64,000 bases of DNA from the NCBI RefSeq assembly GCF_014649795.1, contig NZ_BMTS01000001.1:744001-808000 (forward strand). Direction: 5' to 3'. Each line of letters begins with the position of its first letter. Positions within the stretch are counted from its first letter, which is position 1. A model generated the notes under the pieces. The model was not told the origin of the DNA. It ran no database searches and saw only the letters and a program-made list of their open reading frames with translations. Positions 8,727 through 17,532 of the stretch are shown here, piece after piece. The translations under genes were made by a program, and so were the position numbers. Origin of the DNA: Streptomyces melanogenes (GTDB lineage Bacteria; Actinomycetota; Actinomycetes; Streptomycetales; Streptomycetaceae).

Positions 8727-8750
8727 ATTCGGAGTGGCCGGAGGTAGGCG

Positions 8751-9634
8751 GTGGAACTGCGTCAGCTGCGGTACTTCGTGGCCGTCGTCGAGGAACTGCA
8801 CTTCGGCCGGGCCGCGGAGCGACTGCACATCGTCCAGCCCACCGTCAGTCAGCAAGTCCGGCGACTGGAACGCGAACTCCGACTGGACCTCTTCGACCGC
8901 ACCACACGCCAGGTCAACCTCACCGCCGCGGGCGCCGCGTTCCTGCCCCACGCCCGCGCCGTCCTGGCAGCCGAACGTGCGGGCCTCGACGCCATGGCCG
9001 ACCACCGCGCCGAGCAGAACGCCGTCCTGCGCATTGGTACGAGTGTCGGCCTCGGGACCCGCCTCGAACACGTCCTGGCCGCGCTGGCGGAGAGCGCCCC
9101 CGCACTGACCGTCACACTGACGAGCTCCCCGACGGCCACCCGCCTGCGCGCTGTACGGGACGGTGAGCTGGACGCGGCCTTCGTACGCGGGGCGAGCCGC
9201 AGCCCGGGGCTCGATCTCCTCCCAGTCTGGAAGGACCCCCCCTGGTCGTGGCGCTTCCCGCGGCCCACCCCCTGGCCGCCGACACTGCCGTCCACATGGC
9301 CGACCTCGCCACCCTGCCCTTGCGGGTCGTCCCTGGCGAGACCAACCCCCACCTGGTGGACCTGGTGGTGACGGCATGCAACCACGCCGGGTTCGAGCCC
9401 GTCCTGGGCCCCGCCTTCACCACCGACCAGGACACCCTCGCCGCGATCGCCACGGGCCCACCCAGCTGGACGGTCTTCTACGCCGCCCAGGCCGCCCACC
9501 TCCCCGCCGGGCGCACGGTCTTCCGCCCCTTCGCCCCACCCGCCCCGATGGCCGAAACCTTCCTCGCAGTCCACCCCACCACACCCGCACACCGCCTGGC
9601 TCCTCCCCTGGCCGCCTGCCACGTCCAGGCATGA
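8751..9634 (+). pseudogene. LysR-family regulator split by a frameshift
   Basis: Translation from GTG 8751 gives a complete LysR winged-helix N-terminus (FVAVVEELHFGRAAERL, QPTVSQQVRRLE) and the first part of the effector-binding domain up to about residue 160 (LDLLPVWKDP). At the seven-C run 9236-9242 the family sequence jumps to another frame (VVALPAAHPLAAD to 9634). One missing C would restore an uninterrupted protein of about 294 residues. Without it the product ends at 9371, lacking half of the sensor domain. This is a true inactivating mutation or a homopolymer error. Divergent hydrolase at 8590 is the likely target. Confidence 0.85.
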
Positions 9635-9708
9635 CGGTTCGACTGCCGCGCAGTCGGCCGCGTACCCGGTGATCTCACGAAATCAAGGTCTTGAAAGGGT
9701 TGTCCTCT

Positions 9709-10278
9709 ATGGAGATGGAGACGCCGTTCCTGCTGTGGGTCGAAGACATCTTTCGCATGCGGCAGGGGAGGGTGGTCATGCTGACAGGCCGCGTCGAGCG
9801 CGGGAGAGTGCGCAAAGGAGACGAGGTGGAGACCGTCGGCTCCGGCAGCGGCGTGACGGCCCGTGTCGCGGACATCGAGCAGAGCCGTGTACGTATCGAC
9901 GAGGCGACTGAGGGTATGAACGTCGGCGTGCTGCTGCGCGGGATCGCGGCGGACGCGGTGGCGCGCGGGCAGGTGCTCGCGACGCCGGGTTCGATCAGCG
10001 CTCACGCCGCCTTCATCGCGGACATCGCGCTGTTGTCCGAGGAACAGGGCGGCGCGGAGGTGGTCCCCGGAGACCGTCTTCGCTTCTATACCGGAAGCGT
10101 CGCGGTGTTGGGTACCGTCACACCGCTCCACGGCGTCGATATGGTGCGGACCCTGCACCGGGCCGAGGTCAGGGTCGTACTCGAAGAGCCCGTAGCCCTG
10201 GAGGAAGGCTGGTCCTTCGCCTTTCGCCACCACAACCGTGCCGCCGGTTCCGGCACCGTGACGCGACTGGTGTGCTGA
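9709..10278 (+). CDS. EF-Tu domain II-III protein without GTPase domain
   Basis: 189 residues. After a short leader (MEMETPFLLWVEDIFRM) the sequence follows translation factor EF-Tu domains II and III: GRVVMLTGRVERGRVRKGDEVE, then MNVGVLLRGI, RGQVLATPGSI, ALLSEEQGG, and the end VALEEGWSFAFRHHNRAAGSGTVTRL. The N-terminal G domain (G1-G5 motifs) is absent, so it cannot bind GTP by the usual route. It could bind tRNA or a partner of EF-Tu, or be a domesticated fragment. ATG 9709 is chosen for AAAGGG at 9693-9698. Divergence in the middle (RLRFYTGSVAVLGTVT) indicates an old paralogue rather than recent truncation. Confidence 0.8.
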   Translation: MEMETPFLLWVEDIFRMRQGRVVMLTGRVERGRVRKGDEVETVGSGSGVTARVADIEQSRVRIDEATEGMNVGVLLRGIAADAVARGQVLATPGSISAHAAFIADIALLSEEQGGAEVVPGDRLRFYTGSVAVLGTVTPLHGVDMVRTLHRAEVRVVLEEPVALEEGWSFAFRHHNRAAGSGTVTRLVC

Positions 10279-10522
10279 GCACCCGCGGCGCCGGGGGGCC
10301 GGGTCACCCCGAAGCCGCCCGTCCAGAGACCGGAATCCCCGCACGGCAGCGCCAACGCGCGTGAGAGGACAGGCGCTGATCATCGGCCTTGGGTCCAGGG
10401 GGAGTTATGAGCAGCGGTCAGGAAGTCACGAGCGGTGGGCACGGCGGTCCGGTCGCCCCGTGGCCGCTGGACCGCTTCTGAGCCCGGCGGGGCGGCCACC
10501 CGAGTGGGGGAGCCGGGTGGTT

Positions 10523-10559
10523 GGTATCCCCTTCGCGGGGCATTCCAAGGGGATGCCCC
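10523..10559 (+). promoter_or_regulatory. Mutually exclusive hairpins in leader of 10595 gene
   Basis: In the 316-bp gap 10279-10594, GGTATCCCCTT (10523-10533) pairs with AAGGGGATGCC (10547-10557), while GGGGCAT (10537-10543) pairs with ATGCCCC (10553-10559). The two stems cannot coexist. The structure ends about 35 nt before the next start codon. Nothing coding is visible in the rest of the gap. Confidence 0.35.
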
Positions 10560-10594
10560 CGACACCCGTGGGGGCCCGCACACCGGGAGTCTCC

Positions 10595-10912
10595 ATGACC
10601 GACTACGTCATCACCGTGCCGGGCACGTTCGTGCACGGGATCACCGACGCCCAGCGTTCCTCGGTGGAGCGGAAGCTGCGTCCGCAGGACCCGGCGAACA
10701 CCGACTTCGGGGAGAGCGAGGAGCTGAGCCTGTTGACCGTCCAGGACGTCAACACGTTCTCCGTCCGCCTCGAAGTGGAGGCCGCGAGCCGCAGCGAGGC
10801 CGAGGCGAACGCGGTACGGCTGGTCTCCGCCGCCCTGCGCGACAGCGGATTCAGCGAGGAGGACGCCCCCTTGGGGCCTGCCGCGGTCACGGGGATCGAC
10901 CGCGAGTTCTGA
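10595..10912 (+). CDS. Small cytoplasmic protein of unknown function
   Basis: 105 residues starting MTDYVITVPGTF, with GGGAG 6 nt upstream of the ATG. No signal peptide or membrane segment. Predicted alternating beta and alpha content, acidic, with a conserved-looking N-terminal strand and an Ala/Glu-rich helix (VEAASRSEAEANAVRLVSAAL). I do not recognise the family. It sits between the EF-Tu-like gene and a convergent oxidoreductase, with a possible structured leader. Confidence 0.65.
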   Translation: MTDYVITVPGTFVHGITDAQRSSVERKLRPQDPANTDFGESEELSLLTVQDVNTFSVRLEVEAASRSEAEANAVRLVSAALRDSGFSEEDAPLGPAAVTGIDREF

Positions 10913-10958
10913 ACGCGGCACGGTCCGGCCAGGGGGACGCTGGAGTCAGCCGTGCGGG

Positions 10959-11990
10959 TCAAGGAGTCAGGACCACCTTGCCCGTCGCGGTGCCCGACTC
11001 CGCCAGGCGCAGCGCCTCGGCGGCCCGGGTGAGCGGGAGTTGTGCGGAGATACGGGCGCTCACCTCGCCCCGGGAGACGGCGGCGAACACCTCGGTGAGG
11101 TCGGCCCGCAGGCGGGCGCGGAAGCGGTCCTTGCCGAGGGCGCGGCCGGCCCAGATGTTGTAGAAGTACGCGTGGCGGCCGTTGGGCAGGGCGTTCCAGA
11201 GCGAGGTGCGGGCGAGGATCTTCAGGACCGGCCACTGCTTGGAGCCGGTGTCGTCGCGGGTGGAGGCGCTGCCGTACGAGACGAGCGTGCCGCCGGGGGC
11301 GAGCAGGCGCCAGGAGTCGATCACGCTGCGGCCGCCGACGTGGTCGAAGACCGCGTCCACTCCGCCGGGCGCCAGCTCCCGGACCCGGGCGGCCACGTTG
11401 CCCGCGCGGTAGTCGACCGGGGTCACGTCGAGCTCGCGCAGGGCGTCGTGGTGCCGGGGCGACGCCGTGCCGATCACCTCGGCCCCGGCCGCCCGTGCCA
11501 ACTGGACCAGCACCGAGCCCACCCCGCCGCCCGCGCCGTGCACCAGGACGGTCTGCCCGGCGCGCACCCGCGCCCGGCGGTGCAGCATCTGCCAGGCCGT
11601 GATGCCGTTGACCACCACGGTCTCCGCCTCCGCCGCCGTCAGGCCGTCCGGAACGGGTACGGCGTCGTCGGCGTCGACGACCACGTGGCTCGCCCAGCCG
11701 CCCACCTTCACCAGCGCGGCCACCCGCTGCCCGACCAGACCGGGGTCGACGCCCTCGCCGGTGCCCTGTACGCGCCCCACCAGGTCGTAGCCCGGCACGA
11801 ACGGGAAGGGCGGCTGGTCGTAGTACCGCCCGCGGCGCATCTGCTGCTCGGCGAAGGAGACCCCGCTCGCCTCCATGGCGATCAGGATCTGGCCCCGGCC
11901 GGGCTCCGGTACGGCTCCGTGGCGGACCGTGAGGCCCTCCGGAGCCACGATGCCCGGCAGGACGACCTCGGTCAGGCGCTCGCTGGTCAT
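10959..11990 (-). CDS. Zinc-less medium-chain oxidoreductase (quinone oxidoreductase type)
   Basis: 343 residues. N-terminal GroES-like domain (about 20-130) and Rossmann domain with the NADPH-binding loop HGAGGGVGSVLVQLA (about 150-165). The zinc-ligand Cys/His set of alcohol dehydrogenases is missing, which places it with QOR-type quinone or enone reductases. AGAGGG lies 8 nt before the ATG. It is divergent from the TetR gene at 12136 and shares with it a spacer holding two matching operator-like sites, so it is probably repressed by that TetR protein. Confidence 0.9.
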   Translation of the reverse strand: MTSERLTEVVLPGIVAPEGLTVRHGAVPEPGRGQILIAMEASGVSFAEQQMRRGRYYDQPPFPFVPGYDLVGRVQGTGEGVDPGLVGQRVAALVKVGGWASHVVVDADDAVPVPDGLTAAEAETVVVNGITAWQMLHRRARVRAGQTVLVHGAGGGVGSVLVQLARAAGAEVIGTASPRHHDALRELDVTPVDYRAGNVAARVRELAPGGVDAVFDHVGGRSVIDSWRLLAPGGTLVSYGSASTRDDTGSKQWPVLKILARTSLWNALPNGRHAYFYNIWAGRALGKDRFRARLRADLTEVFAAVSRGEVSARISAQLPLTRAAEALRLAESGTATGKVVLTP

Positions 11991-12036
11991 GGCGATCCCT
12001 CTCTTCTGTAGCTGCTCGGTTGAAGCTGTCGCGTTC

Positions 12037-12104
12037 GTTAGAAGTTATAACTGGCAGCTTTTGTGAGAGTCAAGAGGGAAAGTGATAACCTCTAACTAGA
12101 GGTT
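12037..12104. promoter_or_regulatory. Probable TetR operators between oxidoreductase and regulator
   Basis: The 12-mer ATAACYTCTAAC occurs twice in opposite orientation: on the minus strand at 12037-12048 and on the plus strand at 12085-12096. The second copy is part of the inverted repeat AACCTCT-AACT-AGAGGTT (12087-12104). The arrangement suits a TetR repressor controlling both divergent genes. Confidence 0.6.
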
Positions 12105-12135
12105 GATGCTGTAGTCGTGAAGCCTGGAGGCGGGC

Positions 12136-12786
12136 ATGGCCGAGTCGGACGCGAAGACTCCCCGGGAGCGCTACCGCGCCCAGGTGCGGGAGGAGATCAA
12201 GAAGCACGCCTGGGAGCAGATCGCCGACGCCGGGGCCTCCGCCCTGTCCCTCAACGCCATCGCCAAGCAGATCGGCGTGAGCGGGCCCGCGCTCTACCGG
12301 TACTTCGCCAACCGCGACGAGCTGATCACCGAGCTCGTCCGGGACGCCTACCGCAGCCTCGCCGACACCTTCCGGGCCCGCGCCGAGGCCGGTGCCGACC
12401 TCGCCGAACTCGCGCACGCCCTGCGCGAGTGGGCCCTGGCCGACCCCCAGCGGTACTTCCTGGTCTACGGCACCCCCGTGCCCGGATACCGGGCCCCCGA
12501 GGACACCACCAGGATCGCCTCCGAGATGATGGCCGTCCTCCTCGACGCCTGCGCCGCCGTCGCGCCGGACGCCTCCCCGGCGGCCCCGCTCGACGACCAC
12601 CTCGCCGAGCACCGAGCCTGGGCGCGCGACCACCAGGCCCCGCCCTCGGCGCTCAGCCGCGCCCTCCTCTTCTGGACCCGCCTCCACGGCGTACTGTCCC
12701 TCGAACTCGCGGGCCACTTCACCGGCATGGGATTCGACCCCGCGGAGCTCTACGCCGCCGAGATTCGAGCACTCGCGAACCCGTGA
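12136..12786 (+). CDS. TetR-family transcriptional repressor
   Basis: 216 residues. The N-terminal helix-turn-helix (about 20-65) reads IADAGASALSLNAIAKQIGVSGPALYRYFANRDEL, close to the family consensus. The C-terminal ligand-binding region resembles the WHG/TetR_C type (ALREWALADPQRYFLVYGTPVPGY). Divergent from the quinone oxidoreductase with paired operators between them. It probably senses an electrophile or quinone-like compound, but the ligand is not evident. Confidence 0.92.
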   Translation: MAESDAKTPRERYRAQVREEIKKHAWEQIADAGASALSLNAIAKQIGVSGPALYRYFANRDELITELVRDAYRSLADTFRARAEAGADLAELAHALREWALADPQRYFLVYGTPVPGYRAPEDTTRIASEMMAVLLDACAAVAPDASPAAPLDDHLAEHRAWARDHQAPPSALSRALLFWTRLHGVLSLELAGHFTGMGFDPAELYAAEIRALANP

Positions 12787-12793
12787 CGGTTCC

Positions 12794-13831
12794 TCACATG
12801 CGCGGCCGCTCGCTCAGCTCGACGGAGATGTGCGGCGACAGCGTCCGCAGGAAGTCGGCCGCGTCGAAGAGCGCCCCGGCGGAAGCGACACCGAGCGTCC
12901 GCGTCCGCCCGGCGAGGATGCGGTGGACCGCTTCCACCGCGAGCGGTGCGCTGACGGCGTAGATGTCCCGGCCCCTCGCCACGGCACGCCGCTCGCGGCC
13001 GTCGGAGCGCACGACGACGTCGACGAGGAAGGTCTGTGCGGACCGGCCCCGCTCGTCGACGGCGGCGGGCGCCGGGGAGTCCGGGGTGAGCACGTCCTTG
13101 ATCGCGTCGACCGTCATATACGTGCTGAGCTCGGCGACGGGCAGATGGGTGGGTGCGGTGACGACGTCGGCCGTCAGGAACTCCCCGTAGACGGTCCTGG
13201 AGCCCAGCGGGTCGGGAAAGACCCAGTCCAGCGTGGGTGCGCTGTCGTCGCGGTACTCCATCCGCCCGTCGGCGAAGCGCAGGCGCCGACCGCCGCGCCG
13301 CGCCCGGGAGACCGCGCCCGACGCCCGGGTCGCCGGCGTCGGGTGCCAGCTGTCCAGCGCGTACGCGATGTGCGCCTCGTCGGCCTTCTCCCAGTCCCCC
13401 AGCGCGGCGGTGGCCAGCAGGTCGCCGAGCCCGCCGAAGAAGGCCATCGCCGGGAGCACCACCGCCCCGGTGGCGCGGGCACGGTCCGCGAAGTGCGCGA
13501 ATGTGTCGAGGGTTGCCTCGACTTCGCCCGCCACGTCCACGTACGGGATACCGGCGCGCAGCGCCGCCTCGACCAGCGGCGCGGCCGTCGTCGCGAAGGG
13601 CCCCGCGCAGTTGATCACGGCCGCCGCACCCGCCAGTGCCCGGTCGAGCGCGGCAGGATCGTCGACCGGCGCCGGACGTACATCGGACCCGTCCATGGCC
13701 ACCGCCTTGAGCTTGTCGGCGTCGCGGCCGGACAGGACCGGCACGAAACCGCGCTCCAGCAGCTCCGCCACCACGAACCGGCCGGTGTGCCCGTACGCGC
13801 CGTACACCGCCACCATCTGCCCCGCCACCAT
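12794..13831 (-). CDS. Saccharopine dehydrogenase-like NAD(P)-binding protein
   Basis: 345 residues. It opens with a Rossmann dinucleotide site, VAVYGAYGHTGRFVVAELLERG, followed by SGRDADKL and VINCAGPFATTAAPLVEAAL, which match the saccharopine dehydrogenase/trans-acting enoyl reductase superfamily. The actual substrate is unknown; lysine metabolism is not implied. ATG 13831 is preceded by GGGGAG at 7 nt. The open frame continues upstream to 14833, but that part is antisense to the AraC gene and not real. Divergent from the AraC-type regulator. Confidence 0.82.
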   Translation of the reverse strand: MVAGQMVAVYGAYGHTGRFVVAELLERGFVPVLSGRDADKLKAVAMDGSDVRPAPVDDPAALDRALAGAAAVINCAGPFATTAAPLVEAALRAGIPYVDVAGEVEATLDTFAHFADRARATGAVVLPAMAFFGGLGDLLATAALGDWEKADEAHIAYALDSWHPTPATRASGAVSRARRGGRRLRFADGRMEYRDDSAPTLDWVFPDPLGSRTVYGEFLTADVVTAPTHLPVAELSTYMTVDAIKDVLTPDSPAPAAVDERGRSAQTFLVDVVVRSDGRERRAVARGRDIYAVSAPLAVEAVHRILAGRTRTLGVASAGALFDAADFLRTLSPHISVELSERPRM

Positions 13832-13933
13832 TGGTTTCTCCCCACTTCGTGTGTTCGTGTCCCGCGTCCCGGGCTGATCACCTGCGATCATCTTGGCTCG
13901 CCCGGACACCCCGCCGTGAGTGTCTGGAACGAC

Positions 13934-15016
13934 ATGACCCGTACACTTCCGGACATGACCACTGTCGCGCTGGCCGTCACCGACGGGATGTTGCACTTCG
14001 AACTCTCCGTGGCGTACGAGGTCTTCGGCTCCAAGCCGGACAGCGTGGACGTCCCCTGGTACGACCTCGAAGTCTGCGGAGGTGGGGCCGTGCGGTTGGG
14101 CCGGTTCGTGCTGGAGCCCGACCACGGCCTGGACCGGTTGAGCGGGGCCGACACGGTGATCGTCCCGGGTTGGGTCGACCCGGACGTGGAGCCGCCCGCC
14201 GACCTGGTCGACGCGGTGCGCGCGGCCCACGAGGCGGGCGCGCGGGTGGCGTCGCTGTGCACGGGTGCGTTCGTGCTGGCCGCGGCCGGGCTCCTGGACG
14301 GGCGGCGCGCGACCACGCACTGGGCGCACACCGACGACCTGGCCGCGCGCTGGCCCCGCGCGGACGTCGATCCGGACGTGCTCTACGTGGACAACGGCAG
14401 CGTGCTCACCTCGGCGGGCAAGGCCGCGGCGCTGGACCTGTGCCTGCATCTGGTCCGCCTCGACCACGGCTCGTCGGTGGCCAACGCGGTCGCCCGCCGC
14501 CTGGTCGTACCGCCGCACCGGTCCGGCGGCCAGGCCCAGTTCGTCACCACCGCGGTGCCCGCCCGGGACGACCATCCGCTCACGGCGCTGCTGCCCTGGG
14601 TGCTGGAACGGCTGGACCGGCCGCTGACGGTGGAGGACCTGGCGCGCCGCGCGCGGATGAGCTCGCGCAACCTGAGCCGCCACTTCCACGCGGCGACCGG
14701 CACCACACCCTTGCAATGGCTGCTGACCCAGCGGATCCGCCGCGCCCAGGAGCTGCTGGAGAAGACCGACGACAGCGTCACCTCCATCGCGACGGCGACC
14801 GGCATGGGCACCGCCACCACACTGCGGCGGCACTTCAACCGCACGGTGGGTGTGCCGCCGGACGCCTACCGCCGTACGTTCCGCTTGAGGTCCGGCCCCG
14901 ACGGGGGTGTCACAGCCAACCGTGTCGCTGTGCCTGTAGAGCCAGTTGGAAGCGGTTCGCCGCGCCCAGTTGAGCCATCAGGATCTGCAGTCGGCGGAAC
15001 AGCGTACGCCGGCTGA
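13934..15016 (+). CDS. AraC-family regulator with DJ-1/PfpI (GATase1-like) domain
   Basis: 360 residues. N-terminal DJ-1/PfpI-like domain (about 8-190; VALAVTDGMLHFELSVAYEVFG, VASLCTGAFVLAAAGLLDG with the nucleophile-position Cys, ATTHWAHTDDL). C-terminal double helix-turn-helix AraC domain (about 215-315; LTVEDLARRARMSSRNLSRHF, SIATATGMGTATTLRRHF). ATG 13955 is an alternative start. The spacer to the divergent dehydrogenase holds TGATC-N6-GATCA (13875-13890), a possible operator. The Arg/Pro-rich tail overlaps the convergent downstream gene by 107 bp. Confidence 0.9.
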   Translation: MTRTLPDMTTVALAVTDGMLHFELSVAYEVFGSKPDSVDVPWYDLEVCGGGAVRLGRFVLEPDHGLDRLSGADTVIVPGWVDPDVEPPADLVDAVRAAHEAGARVASLCTGAFVLAAAGLLDGRRATTHWAHTDDLAARWPRADVDPDVLYVDNGSVLTSAGKAAALDLCLHLVRLDHGSSVANAVARRLVVPPHRSGGQAQFVTTAVPARDDHPLTALLPWVLERLDRPLTVEDLARRARMSSRNLSRHFHAATGTTPLQWLLTQRIRRAQELLEKTDDSVTSIATATGMGTATTLRRHFNRTVGVPPDAYRRTFRLRSGPDGGVTANRVAVPVEPVGSGSPRPVEPSGSAVGGTAYAG

Positions 15017-15902
15017 GCCCCAGCTCGCGGGCGATGACGTCGTCGCTCGCACCGCCCGCGAGCAGCCACAGCAGACGGCGGTCGGCGGGCGGCACGCCGC
15101 CGGGGAGTGCGGTGCTGCCGTGGAACGGCAGGGCGTTCTGCCAGGACTGCTCGAACAGCGCGATGAGCGCGGAGAGCAGACCGCAGGGCTGCACGACCAG
15201 CATGGTGTTGTGCACGTCGGCCTCTTTGATCGACAACGACACCAGCGCGTACGCCTCGTCGATGATCACGAGTTTGACCGGCACCGACGGCAGCACCCTG
15301 GCCTGCTCACCGGCGTTGACGCACGGCTCGATCGCCTCCTTGAGATGACCCGGGTACTCCAGCGACTCCCGCGAGTACACGACGCGCTGGGTCACACCGC
15401 GGGCGAGCGTGGCCAGCGCGTCGTCCGTGGCGCCGGGCAGGGTCAGGTAGGGAGGCGACTCCAGCTGCCGGATCTGCTCGCGGGCGCTCGCCCAGGCCTG
15501 CCGGATCCGGGGGCCGACCGCGTCGCCGGTGACGACCTCGACGAGGTTGTCGTTGTACGCGGCGAGCCGCTGGCGCCGGAACGACTCGAACGCGCCCCCG
15601 ACGGCGATCCGCGACTCCTCGACCTCCGCCGCCCGGTGCCGGGCCAGGATCTCCAGACCTGCGGCCGGCGGGACCGGGGCCACCACGTCCCCGCCCTCCT
15701 CGGCGGCACTGGCCAGACCGGCGTCCACCAGCGCGCCGTACGCCGCGGTGAGCTCGGCGCCCTCCAACCCTGCCGCGGCCGCGATCGCGCTCAGCGGGGC
15801 GGGGGCGAGGTCGAGCAGCGCCAGATAGACCCGGCCCGCCGCGTGATCGATGCCCAGAAGCCGCAGGGCCTCACCGAGTTTCGCGTTCGTCATGTGCCGC
15901 AT
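14910..15902 (-). CDS. TrmB-like plus LuxR-type helix-turn-helix regulator
   Basis: 330 residues. An N-terminal winged helix of TrmB type (about 5-70; LGEALRLLGIDHAAGRVYLALLDL), a central sensor-like region, and a C-terminal LuxR helix-turn-helix (LLWLLAGGASDDVIARELGLSRRTLFRRLQILMAQLG). This domain pair is frequent in Streptomyces orphan regulators. ATG 15893 is equally possible. Neither has a clear ribosome site. It is convergent with the AraC gene and overlaps it by 107 bp, and is divergent from pepP. Confidence 0.85.
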   Translation of the reverse strand: MRHMTNAKLGEALRLLGIDHAAGRVYLALLDLAPAPLSAIAAAAGLEGAELTAAYGALVDAGLASAAEEGGDVVAPVPPAAGLEILARHRAAEVEESRIAVGGAFESFRRQRLAAYNDNLVEVVTGDAVGPRIRQAWASAREQIRQLESPPYLTLPGATDDALATLARGVTQRVVYSRESLEYPGHLKEAIEPCVNAGEQARVLPSVPVKLVIIDEAYALVSLSIKEADVHNTMLVVQPCGLLSALIALFEQSWQNALPFHGSTALPGGVPPADRRLLWLLAGGASDDVIARELGLSRRTLFRRLQILMAQLGAANRFQLALQAQRHGWL

Positions 15903-16061
15903 TATCGACGGCCCGGGCCGGACGTGATGGCCGATCTGTGCCAGTGGCACTGCTCGGCACCCGGCGCGCGCGGTGCGGGGTAGCGTCCGCCGAGGAAACG
16001 CACCCAGCGGTTCCAGCTGGACGTTCCCTCCAGAAGCCCCCTCCAGAGGAAGGTGTACGCC

Positions 16062-17471
16062 GTGGCGAAAGGCCGGAAGAACGGTCTCTACTCAGGGATC
16101 TCCGAGGAACTGTCCGCGCTGATGCGGACGGGGTGGGCGGACACCGAGCGGCACGACCTGCGCCCCGACGAGCAGGCCCCGTACGCCGCCGCCCGCCGCG
16201 CCGCGCTCTCCGCGCGCTTCCCGGGCGAACGCCTCGTGATCCCGTCGGGCAACCTCAAGACCCGCTCCAACGACGACAGTTACCCCTTCCGGGCGTACAC
16301 GGGCTACGTCCACATGACCGGGGACCAGGCCCGGGACGGCGCGCTCGTCCTGGAACCCCGGGCGGACGGCGGCCACGACGCCTACTGCTACCAGCTGCCG
16401 CGCGACAGCAGGGACGACAACGAGTTCTGGACCGGCGCCCACGCCGAGCTGTGGATGGGCCGGCGCCGCTCGCTCGCCGAGTCCGCGGTCGTCCTCGGAC
16501 TGCCCTGCCGCGACGTCCGTACGGCGGCCGAGGATCTCGCCTCCTCCGGCGCGCCGACCCGGATCGTCCGCGGCATCGACCCGTCGCTCGAAGGCGCGGT
16601 CGCCACCGAGGAGGAGCGCGACGCCGAACTGGAAGAGGCGCTGAGCGACCTCCGCCTGGTCAAGGACGAGTGGGAGGTGGCCGAGCTCCGCAAGGCCGTG
16701 GACTCCACCGTGCGCGGCTTCACCGACGTGATCGGCGAGCTCTCCCGGGCGATCGCCTCGTCCGAGCGGTGGATCGAGGGCACGTTCTTCCGCCGCGCGC
16801 GCCTGGAGGGCAACGCCGTCGGCTACGGCACGATCTGCGCTGCGGGCGAGCACGCCACGATCATGCACTGGACGGACAACGACGGCCCGGTCCGCCGCGG
16901 TGACCTCCTCCTGCTCGACGCCGGCGTGGAGACGCACACCCTCTACACCGCCGACGTCACCCGCACGCTCCCCAGCAGCGGCACCTTCACGCCGCTCCAG
17001 CGCAAGGTGTACGACGCGGTGTACGAGGCCCAGGAGGCCGGGATCGCCGCCGTCAAGCCGGGCGCCGCGTACCGCGACTTCCACGAGGCGTCCCAGCGCC
17101 ACCTGGCGGCCCGGCTCGTGGAGTGGGGCTTCATCGAGGGCCCGGCGGAGCGTGCGTACGAGCTCGGCCTCCAGCGCCGCTTCACCATGGCGGGCACGGG
17201 TCACATGCTCGGCCTCGACGTCCACGACTGCGCGCAGGCGCGCAACGAGGAGTACGTCGACGGGGTCCTCGAAGCGGGCATGGTGCTCACCGTCGAGCCC
17301 GGCCTGTACTTCCAGCCGGACGACCTCACCGTGCCCGAGGAGTGGCGCGGTATCGGCGTCCGGATCGAGGACGACCTGGTCGTCACGGCCGACGGCCACG
17401 AGAACCTGTCGGCGGGCCTGCCGCGCTCGGCGGACGAGGTCGAGGAGTGGATGGCCCGCCTGGGGGGCTGA
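16062..17471 (+). CDS. pepP: Xaa-Pro aminopeptidase (M24B)
   Basis: 469 residues from GTG 16062 (GAGGA 11 nt upstream). Cleaves N-terminal residues preceding proline; cytoplasmic dinuclear metalloenzyme. The N-terminal creatinase-type domain spans about 30-190. The catalytic pita-bread fold shows all five metal ligands: Asp in LLLDAGVE, Asp in TADVTRT, His in GTGHMLGLDVHD, Glu in TVEPGLYF and Glu in VRIEDDLVV. An earlier GTG at 16053 is too close to the ribosome site. Followed by a strong terminator and the convergent thpR-like gene. Confidence 0.94.
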   Translation: MAKGRKNGLYSGISEELSALMRTGWADTERHDLRPDEQAPYAAARRAALSARFPGERLVIPSGNLKTRSNDDSYPFRAYTGYVHMTGDQARDGALVLEPRADGGHDAYCYQLPRDSRDDNEFWTGAHAELWMGRRRSLAESAVVLGLPCRDVRTAAEDLASSGAPTRIVRGIDPSLEGAVATEEERDAELEEALSDLRLVKDEWEVAELRKAVDSTVRGFTDVIGELSRAIASSERWIEGTFFRRARLEGNAVGYGTICAAGEHATIMHWTDNDGPVRRGDLLLLDAGVETHTLYTADVTRTLPSSGTFTPLQRKVYDAVYEAQEAGIAAVKPGAAYRDFHEASQRHLAARLVEWGFIEGPAERAYELGLQRRFTMAGTGHMLGLDVHDCAQARNEEYVDGVLEAGMVLTVEPGLYFQPDDLTVPEEWRGIGVRIEDDLVVTADGHENLSAGLPRSADEVEEWMARLGG

Positions 17472-17479
17472 GCCTCCGC

Positions 17480-17520
17480 CCCCCGAGGCCGGTACCCCGA
17501 GAGGGTGCCGGCCTCGGGGG
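17480..17520. terminator. Bidirectional terminator
   Basis: An 18-bp stem (17480-17497 with 17503-17520, one G-T pair) and 5-nt loop sits between the convergent pepP and 2H phosphoesterase genes. Confidence 0.8.
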
Positions 17521-17532
17521 AAGCGCCGTACT

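Noticed and set aside
13832..14833. N-terminal extension of the saccharopine-dehydrogenase-like protein
   Set aside because: The Rossmann motif begins right after ATG 13831, which has a ribosome site; the extension is antisense to the AraC domain.
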